DNA of 18,270 bases. Origin: CAYFVR01 sp046541515. Its GTDB lineage: Bacteria; Desulfobacterota; Desulfobacteria; Desulfobacterales; Desulfococcaceae. Each line of letters begins with the position of its first letter. The stretch's first letter is position 1. Made by a program: the position numbers and the translations under genes. This document shows positions 12,980-18,270 of this stretch, in pieces. The stretch spans positions 1 to 18,270 of the forward strand of contig JBKHDD010000096.1 of the NCBI GenBank assembly GCA_046541515.1, written 5' to 3'. The notes beneath the pieces were generated by a model. The model saw nothing but the letters and a program-made list of their open reading frames with translations, was not told the origin of the DNA and ran no database searches.

Positions 12980-14913
12980 GCGTTGCGGCGGAACCGGCCA
13001 TGCCCTCGGTGGCCTTGGCGGTCGCGCCGGCGGTGGACGGCGCCGTCGCCGGCGTCTTCGACCCGCTGGACGTCCATTTCGCAGACTTCCTGGTCCGGCT
13101 TAACGGAGCGCCGTCGCCGCCCCTCCGGCTGGCGGCGCTCCTGGTCAGCCGCGACAGTCGCGCCGGCCACATCTGCCTCGACCTGGCCGACGTGGCCGGC
13201 CGCCCCATCGCCCCGGAAAATTCCGGCGGCGAACAAAGTCCGTGGGCGGCTCCCCGATCCGTGCCGGTCGGCGACCGTCCCGCCGACACTCCCCAAACCG
13301 CCCCCGATCTCCAACCCTGGCGCGACGCCCTCCTCGCCACCGCCGTGGTCGGCCGCCCGGGCGAATTCCGTCCTCTGATCCTGGACGACCAACACCGGCT
13401 CTACCTCCACCGCTACCACGAATACGAGCAAACCCTGGCCGAAGAGATTCGTCGCCGGGTCGGCAACCTTCCGACGGTGGACCGAAAGGTTCTTGCGGAG
13501 GGACTGGAAGGGCTGTTTCCCGCAGAAGAAACCATTGCCGAGACCGAAACCAACTGGCAGCAGGTGGCCGCCGCCGCCGCGGTCAGCCGCCGTTTTTGCG
13601 TCATCTCCGGCGGCCCGGGCACCGGCAAGACCACCACCGTCGCCCGTATTCTGGCCCTGCTGGCGGAACAACACGGGACGAACTTCCGAGCGGCCCTGGC
13701 CGCGCCCACCGGCAAGGCGGCGGCCCGGCTATCCGAGGCGATCCGCCGGCAACGGGAGAGCCTGCCCGAATCGGTGGGGGACGCCGTTCCCTCCGGGGCG
13801 ATCACCTTGCACCGGCTGCTGGGCTGGCTGCCGGGGCCGGGCCGCTTTCGACGGGGGCCGGAAAACCCCATCCCCGCCGACGCCGTGGTGGTGGACGAGG
13901 CCTCCATGGTGGATTTGGCCATGATGTCCCGGCTGGCCTCCGCCCTCCGGCCCGACGCCCGGCTGATTCTGCTGGGGGACCGGGATCAGCTCGCCTCGGT
14001 GGAGGCGGGCGCGGTCCTGGGCGACATCTGCGATACCGGCACGGTCCACCGGTTTTCCGAGAAATTTTGCGAGGAGCTGGCCGATTTGACCGGCGCGCCG
14101 CCCCCCTGCGAGATCGCGTCGGCGGAAGCCTCCGGTCTGGCCGACGGCATCGTGGAATTGCGGCGGAGCTACCGGTTTGGCGAGTCCAGCGGAATTCGGG
14201 CGGCGAGCCGGGCCGTGAACGTCGGAGACGGCGACGAGGCTCTTCGGCTGGCCCGTTCCGGGGAATTCGACGACATCGGCTGGCAAGCGCTTCCGGCCCG
14301 GGCGGAGTTGGAACACGTCCTGACGAAACCGGTCAAGGAGGCGTTCGGGGCCTATCTGAAGAAATTGGGCGATCCCCAAGCGGCCTTTTCCGCCTTCAAC
14401 CGCTTCCGGCTTCTCTGCGCGGTGCGGTCCGGCCCCTTCGGCGTGGAAAACGTCAACAAGCTGGCGGAGCGGATACTGCGCCGATCAGGGATGATCCAAG
14501 GCGGGAGCGAGTGGTATCCGGGCCGGCCGGTGATGGTGACTCGGAACGATTATTCTCTGCGGCTGTTCAACGGGGACGTGGGCCTGACGCTGCCGGACGG
14601 GAAGGGCGGCACGGCGGTCTTTTTTCCGGAGGAGGGCGGCGGAATCCGGCGCGTGGCCCCGCTCCGTTTGCCGGAGCACGAAACGGTTTTCGCCATGACC
14701 GTCCACAAAAGCCAAGGGTCGGAGTTCGACCGGGTGCTCCTGCTGCTGCCGGACGCCGACGTTCCCGTGCTCACCCGGGAGCTGGTCTACACCGGCCTCA
14801 CCCGCGCCATCCGCCGGGCCGATGTTTGGGCCGCGCCGGGAATTTTCCGCGACGCCGTCAAGCGCCCCATCCGCCGGGCGTCGGGGCTGCGGGATGCGTT
14901 GTGGGGATTCTAA
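12976..14913 (+). CDS. recD: Exodeoxyribonuclease V alpha subunit (RecD helicase)
   Basis: This 645-residue superfamily-1 5'-to-3' helicase is the alpha subunit of RecBCD, which unwinds and degrades double-strand ends and loads RecA. The N-terminal part has the RecD-type FRPLILDDQHRLYLHRYHEYE (about 131-151). Helicase motifs follow: Walker A GGPGTGKTT (212-220), APTGKAAARL (243-252), Walker B DEASM (307-311), LGDRDQLASVEAGAVLGD (333-350), RRSYRF (396-401), TVHKSQGSEFD (575-585) and YTGLTRA (605-611). Length and the absence of the N-terminal helix-hairpin-helix region favour RecD1 over RecD2. About 40 Pro/Ala-rich residues (75-115) form a linker not typical of E. coli RecD. The start ATG overlaps the stop of the DUF3141 gene. 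recB and recC are not in the window on either side, which is unusual. Confidence 0.93.
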   Translation: MSVAAEPAMPSVALAVAPAVDGAVAGVFDPLDVHFADFLVRLNGAPSPPLRLAALLVSRDSRAGHICLDLADVAGRPIAPENSGGEQSPWAAPRSVPVGDRPADTPQTAPDLQPWRDALLATAVVGRPGEFRPLILDDQHRLYLHRYHEYEQTLAEEIRRRVGNLPTVDRKVLAEGLEGLFPAEETIAETETNWQQVAAAAAVSRRFCVISGGPGTGKTTTVARILALLAEQHGTNFRAALAAPTGKAAARLSEAIRRQRESLPESVGDAVPSGAITLHRLLGWLPGPGRFRRGPENPIPADAVVVDEASMVDLAMMSRLASALRPDARLILLGDRDQLASVEAGAVLGDICDTGTVHRFSEKFCEELADLTGAPPPCEIASAEASGLADGIVELRRSYRFGESSGIRAASRAVNVGDGDEALRLARSGEFDDIGWQALPARAELEHVLTKPVKEAFGAYLKKLGDPQAAFSAFNRFRLLCAVRSGPFGVENVNKLAERILRRSGMIQGGSEWYPGRPVMVTRNDYSLRLFNGDVGLTLPDGKGGTAVFFPEEGGGIRRVAPLRLPEHETVFAMTVHKSQGSEFDRVLLLLPDADVPVLTRELVYTGLTRAIRRADVWAAPGIFRDAVKRPIRRASGLRDALWGF

Positions 14914-15140
14914 GAAAGGGTTTTTCGGGATGCCGGTGTGGATTTGACGCGGGCGGCGATGCTTGACAGAGAACGGAGCGCGTCGTTGACCGATTGGCTG
15001 TCCGGAAATGCTTCGGCGACGTCCGGGTCCAGACGGACGATATCCGAGCCATCCTTTATGCGAGCCGCGTAACGGCCGCGTTCCAGACCGTTCGGGAAGT
15101 CCTCCAAGGTGTATTCTTCACGGAGATCATCATTCACCAT
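14910..15140 (-). CDS. Small antitoxin-like protein
   Basis: This 76-residue protein starts MVNDDLREEYTLEDFP and continues DIVRLDPDVAEAFPDSQSVNDALRSL. This layout, an N-terminal xLRxEYxxxDF motif followed by a LDPDVAxxFPxxxxVNxALR strand-helix segment, occurs in small RHH-like or orphan antitoxin-type proteins of many bacteria. I cannot name the family. It converges on recD with the two stop codons overlapping (14910-14913). No toxin-sized partner (RelE, BrnT or PIN type) is encoded beside it. The ribosome site before the ATG at 15140 is poor. Function as a DNA-binding antitoxin is inference. Confidence 0.65.
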   Translation of the reverse strand: MVNDDLREEYTLEDFPNGLERGRYAARIKDGSDIVRLDPDVAEAFPDSQSVNDALRSLSSIAARVKSTPASRKTLS

Positions 15141-15227
15141 GGCTTCTGCCGGTTTTCATGTTTCGGTTTTTCCGCCTCCGGTTGCAATTTGTCCAGCCAA
15201 TGCCTTTACGGTTTTCAGTGGCAAACC

Positions 15228-15482
15228 CTATGAAGCGGGTTCGGATTCCCGTTTTTGGGCGATAAATTGCTTGGCAATTTCAGGCGTCAGATAGACGGTT
15301 GAAAAGCAGGCCGCCGGATACAGGTAATCTTCGCCTTCCTCGTCGATGACCCGGATTTCCTCGTGCCGCTCCGCTTCCGGGTCCGGAATGCTTTGATAGA
15401 TTTTCCACTGGTCCAGCGAGACTTCGTTGCCCTCGTTGTTAATGCAAATGACGAGGTTTTTCCCCTCCAGTTGGTTGATCAT
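15228..15482 (-). CDS. Conserved small acidic protein, second gene of an overlapping pair
   Basis: This 84-residue protein begins MINQLEGKNLVICINNEGNE and has the central pattern SLDQWKIYQSIPDPEAERH, then IRVIDEEGEDYLYPAACF and a C-terminal amphipathic segment. I recognise the pattern (ICINNEGxxxSL...KIYxxxPDxxAExH...IRVIDEEGEDYLYP) as a conserved small protein found widely in cyanobacteria and other bacteria, without known function. Two adjacent ATGs (15485 and 15482) are possible; GGAG lies four bases before the first and seven before the second, so the second is preferred. The stop of the upstream gene lies inside this double-ATG site, so translation of the two is coupled. It is strongly acidic and its partner is basic, which would suit a protein-protein pair. 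Confidence 0.75.
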   Translation of the reverse strand: MINQLEGKNLVICINNEGNEVSLDQWKIYQSIPDPEAERHEEIRVIDEEGEDYLYPAACFSTVYLTPEIAKQFIAQKRESEPAS

Positions 15483-15724
15483 CATGAATCTCCAATGTAA
15501 TATTTTACCTTGAAATTTTTCCTTCCGATTCCATGGGCTTCGAACCAATGGATTTCAGCGAGTGTCACGGAACCATCGGAAAGCCGGACTCGGGCAATCC
15601 CCTTCATTTTGCGCCAATTGCCACGACCATATCGCTTTTCAAGGCGACGCCGGATTTTTACGGATGAACCTTTTGCGATGACTTCGATGTTTTTGATTTC
15701 GGAAAGGATTTCTCGAATTTCCAA
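15482..15724 (-). CDS. Conserved small basic protein, first gene of an overlapping pair
   Basis: This protein of about 80 residues reads EIREILSEIKNIEVIAKGSS, then IRRRLEKRYGRGNWRKMKGI, ARVRLSDGSVTLAEIHWFEA and HGIGRKNFKVKYYI. The GRGNWRKxKGIAxVxLxDG...AExHWxEAHGIGRKxxKxK pattern is a conserved small-protein signature I have seen in many bacteria but cannot name; the sequence suggests a compact beta-rich basic domain. The start is uncertain: TTG 15724 with GGGGA six bases upstream gives the family-like length, while GTG 15778 adds 18 hydrophobic residues. Its TGA stop overlaps the double ATG of the acidic small protein downstream. A toxin/antitoxin-like or RNA-interacting pair is possible, but nothing in the sequence proves it. 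Confidence 0.7.
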   Translation of the reverse strand: MEIREILSEIKNIEVIAKGSSVKIRRRLEKRYGRGNWRKMKGIARVRLSDGSVTLAEIHWFEAHGIGRKNFKVKYYIGDS

Positions 15725-15904
15725 AACAAATCCCCAAAAAATCAGAATCGAAACAACCTGTGAAGCAAGCCTATCCACATGCGCCCCATCAGATCAAATT
15801 GGTCGGATTCCCGCGATAGGTATTTCCATGAGCGGGAAATCTTCTCTTCTCTCTGGATCGAGCAATCGCTCCATTTGTAAAAGTAAGCTCCTAGCAGTTT
15901 ATCG

Positions 15905-17491
15905 TCAATTCACTCCGTCCAACGCCGGAAACGCCTCCGTCTCCACCTCCGCCGCGATGTCGAATCGCTCCAGGTTCGTCCCCATGGCGCCGTACAGATC
16001 GGCCATGCCGCGGTGGAAGTCGGCGACGGCTGCCACTTTGCGGATGCGGGCCATGACGAGGTCGTCCTGCAAGTCCAGAATCCGGAACGTGTCCGAGAGT
16101 CCCTCCCGCAGCCGGGCCATCTCCTGGTCCAGCGTTTCCTCGGCCAGCCGCTCGAACCGGTCGGCCATCGCCACCCGCTCCAAACTTCTCCCCACCGTCA
16201 CCCGGGCGTTTTTCACTTCGGTTTCGATGCCGCCTTCCAGCCGTTTCAATCCCAGGAGCAGTTGTTGTTTTCCGATGCGCGTCCTTGCGTACCGGGATTC
16301 CGCCGCCCGGTTGCCGATGGGCACGGAGAAGCGCAGGTCCACCTCCCACTGGTAGCCGTCGGCCGCCGCCATCCGGTCCCAGGCGTCCAGGTAGTCTCCG
16401 TCCAAGCCCGTCGTATTTTCTCCGCCGAAGAGGCGAACCGGCCGGTCGTCCCCGGACAGCCCGTTCAGTCCAAAGGTTCCATTCAGGTCCAGCCGGGGTA
16501 GCTTTTGGTTCTCGAAATAGGCCAGCCGGATGTCCTGGGCCGCCAGGGCCACCCGGGCTTGGCGCAGATCGGGACGCTGTTCCAACGCCGAGGCCACGGC
16601 GTCGTCCACGGAAGGATAGTCGGGATTGGCCTTGGGAATATGCGTAGTTCGGAGAATGCCGTCCGCCTGCGGATCGCCGGTTCGGATTTCCAGCAAATCC
16701 TTCAACGAGTTGGAAAGCGTTTCCACCTGTTGACGAGCGGAGAGCGCCGCCTCTTCCCGGTCGGCCACGGCGGCGCGGGCCTGGTCCACCTGGGTCACGG
16801 AGATGACGCCCTGGTTCAGCCTTTCCCGGTTGCCGGCGGCCAGTTCTTCCGCAAGATGGAGGGAATCGAGCCGGTAGCCCAGCACGAAATGGGCCTGGGC
16901 GAGGGACCAATAGGCCCGCTCGATTTCCGTCGCCAGCTGTTGGGCCCGGTCCAGATAGCCGAACACGCCTTGGCGCACGGCGTTTTCCGAGAGCCGAATG
17001 CCGGTGGTGTTGACTTCGGTCCCGAAATCCTTGAGCAACGGCTGGGTCAGGTTGAGCAGGAGCACCGTTCCGTACTGCGGGTCCAAGGCGTCGGCCCGGG
17101 AATTGTTCTCCAGCCGATAGGTTTCCAGGGAAACCCGGCCCTGCATTCCGGTGACGAACCGCTTCCGAATCCCGGCCGACGTGCTGATTTCCTTCAGCAG
17201 CTGGTAGTCGTTGCTGTACAGCACCGCTCCGGTCAGAATCCGGGCCTCCCCGGCCCGGGCCGCCGCCTCGATGGCCGGATCGAACGCGGCCCGCTCCGCC
17301 GTCACGTCCTCCCGCCGCTTGGGAATTTCCAGGGCGGCCACCTGCAAATCCAGGTTCTCGGCCACGCCCCGGGCGATGGCTTCCTTGAGGGTGAGGAGGG
17401 GGCCTTCTTCCTGGGCCGCCGTCGCGGTGGCGGCGAAGACTGCGGCGACCAACGCCAATGGAAAGAGGATGGAATGAAATCGAAATGGCAT
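15905..17491 (-). CDS. TolC-family outer-membrane efflux protein
   Basis: This 528-residue protein has a signal peptide (MPFRFHSILFPLALVAAVFA, probable cleavage after ATATA-A near residue 26) and starts the mature part with LLTLKEAIARGVAENLDLQ, the usual first helix of TolC proteins. Two OEP repeats of long coiled-coil helices follow, with internal beta-barrel strands, for example WEVDLRFSVPIGNRAAESRY and the helix RLAEETLDQEMARLREGLSD. It should form a trimeric channel-tunnel across the outer membrane, supporting a Gram-negative (diderm) host. The usual partners, a membrane-fusion protein and an RND or ABC pump, are not adjacent; the upstream gene is a nucleotidyltransferase 55 bp away on the same strand. 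GGAGACTCCTC precedes the ATG at 17491. It may serve a pump encoded elsewhere. Confidence 0.92.
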   Translation of the reverse strand: MPFRFHSILFPLALVAAVFAATATAAQEEGPLLTLKEAIARGVAENLDLQVAALEIPKRREDVTAERAAFDPAIEAAARAGEARILTGAVLYSNDYQLLKEISTSAGIRKRFVTGMQGRVSLETYRLENNSRADALDPQYGTVLLLNLTQPLLKDFGTEVNTTGIRLSENAVRQGVFGYLDRAQQLATEIERAYWSLAQAHFVLGYRLDSLHLAEELAAGNRERLNQGVISVTQVDQARAAVADREEAALSARQQVETLSNSLKDLLEIRTGDPQADGILRTTHIPKANPDYPSVDDAVASALEQRPDLRQARVALAAQDIRLAYFENQKLPRLDLNGTFGLNGLSGDDRPVRLFGGENTTGLDGDYLDAWDRMAAADGYQWEVDLRFSVPIGNRAAESRYARTRIGKQQLLLGLKRLEGGIETEVKNARVTVGRSLERVAMADRFERLAEETLDQEMARLREGLSDTFRILDLQDDLVMARIRKVAAVADFHRGMADLYGAMGTNLERFDIAAEVETEAFPALDGVN

Positions 17492-17546
17492 GAGGAGTCT
17501 CCCGCGAATGGGCGGATTTGGGATTCAGTGACGGAATCTTCGGAAT

Positions 17547-18269
17547 TTATTTCCCGCCCCAGGCTTCTTCCAAAGCTCCCCGGAACAGGGCGTTCAGTTC
17601 CTCCATGGAGCGGTGGCCGGTGGGCAATTGGAACTGTTTGGCCGTCAATCGGCGCATTTCCGAATCAAGGAAGTCGCCGATGACCGGATTCCGGGGGCCG
17701 TCGTCCAATTCCGCTCCCCGCTCTTTTTCAACGATCAGGCGGTTGATTTCTCGTTTCAATTCCGGGGATTCCACCGTTTTTTCAACCAATTCCTGGAATT
17801 TCATCGGGACCACGCCCAGGTCGTTCTCCAACCATCGAATTGCGAGAACGGGTCGCAGGACGTAGAAATATTTTTTCACCCATACCCGTTCCCCTTTCAA
17901 ATATTCCCGGTAGTTTCCCTTCGCCATATGCAAATAGTGATACATGCAGGCTTTCGGGGAATAATAGGTTTTGGCCAATCGGCGTATCCGCCCGGCCGTC
18001 CGGCCGTTTTCCCGGTACACGATGGGCGAATCCAGCCATTCCAGCAACGGGGGATTCGATTTCCAGAACAGAAGCAGGGCCTTGCGCAGATCCCATCCGT
18101 TCAGGTCGATTTCGTCTACGATGGGGCGCTCGATCACGTCGCGTCTTCGCTCCAAATCGACGGACAAATACCAATCCCGGGGATGGAGATACAAAAACCG
18201 CACGTCGTAATCGCTGTCCGCCGACGGGAATCCCCAGGCCCGGCTTCCGGATTCGCAGGCGTACAGAAT
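17547..18269 (-). CDS. Nucleotidyltransferase, RlaP/DNA-polymerase-beta superfamily (5' end outside window)
   Basis: 240 residues are visible; the frame is open to the right edge, upstream of the GTG at 18203, so the N terminus is missing. The first visible residues read ILYACESGSRAWGFPSADSD and then YDVRFLYLHPRDWYLS. This is the GS...DxD catalytic signature of the polymerase-beta nucleotidyltransferase fold in the form typical of the RlaP/YcgL-type family (PF10127), which transfers nucleotides to an unknown acceptor. Later conserved parts include LLLFWKSNPPLLEWLDSPIV, YYSPKACMYHYLHMAKGNY and KKYFYVLRPVLAIRWL, as expected for the family. Some members sit in RNA-repair gene clusters, but no RNA ligase is visible here. 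It lies 55 bp upstream of the TolC gene on the same strand. Confidence 0.88.
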   Translation of the reverse strand: MLYACESGSRAWGFPSADSDYDVRFLYLHPRDWYLSVDLERRRDVIERPIVDEIDLNGWDLRKALLLFWKSNPPLLEWLDSPIVYRENGRTAGRIRRLAKTYYSPKACMYHYLHMAKGNYREYLKGERVWVKKYFYVLRPVLAIRWLENDLGVVPMKFQELVEKTVESPELKREINRLIVEKERGAELDDGPRNPVIGDFLDSEMRRLTAKQFQLPTGHRSMEELNALFRGALEEAWGGK

Positions 18270-18270
18270 T

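Noticed and set aside
12976..14913. RecD2 (stand-alone RecD-like helicase)
   Set aside because: It lacks the long N-terminal helix-hairpin-helix region and has the RecD1-type N-terminal segment.
13242..14966. A 574-codon open frame overlapping recD on the same strand
   Set aside because: It is an Arg/Gly/Pro-rich shadow of the GC-rich recD frame with no recognisable domain, while the recD frame carries all helicase motifs.

Overview
The window is GC-rich, densely coded bacterial chromosome with strong AGGAGG-type ribosome binding sites and several 4-bp start/stop overlaps. The best guess for the host is a Desulfobacterota (Desulfobacterales-like) bacterium. The grounds are a purH split into two genes, a hybrid histidine kinase paired with a FIST sensor, a DUF3141 protein, a large HD-GYP/flavoprotein repertoire and short palindromic intergenic repeats. 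This is inference: no rRNA or other phylogenetic marker is present.

Layout. (1) 3-953 (+) is the 3' end of a DUF3999 membrane-anchored protein. (2) 995-1918 (-) is an HD-GYP domain protein, convergent with gene 1 and divergent from the purine genes. (3) 2087-2761 and 3099-4349 (+) encode the two halves of the last two steps of de novo purine synthesis, IMP cyclohydrolase and AICAR formyltransferase. They are separate genes 337 bp apart, and the gap is filled with two kinds of palindromic repeat. A second copy of one repeat starts at the stop codon of the transformylase gene. (4) 4731-5507 (+) is an Rpn/PD-(D/E)XK-like nuclease-family gene, followed by a 104-bp decayed duplicate of its own 3' region. 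(5) 5938-8912 (+) is a two-gene sensory operon: a FIST ligand-binding protein overlapping a hybrid histidine kinase with a C-terminal receiver. (6) 9116-10516 (+) is a soluble FAD-dependent fumarate-reductase-like oxidoreductase. (7) 10841-14913 (+) is a DUF3141 alpha/beta-hydrolase-like protein with a TerB-like tail, translationally coupled (ATGA) to RecD, the alpha subunit of exonuclease V. (8) 14910-15724 (-) holds three small genes: an antitoxin-like protein and an overlapping pair of conserved small proteins. (9) 15905-18269 (-) holds a TolC-family outer-membrane protein preceded by a partial DNA-polymerase-beta-type nucleotidyltransferase of the RlaP family that runs off the right edge.

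The window is a mosaic of housekeeping genes (purH halves, recD), signalling genes (HD-GYP, FIST plus kinase) and small accessory genes, with repeats concentrated in the purine and Rpn regions. I see no CRISPR array, prophage, complete insertion sequence, tRNA or rRNA. No single striking new system is obvious. The parts most worth pursuing are the overlapping small-protein pair at 15228-15724, the DUF3141-TerB/RecD coupling, and the divergent split purH with its repeat-filled gap.
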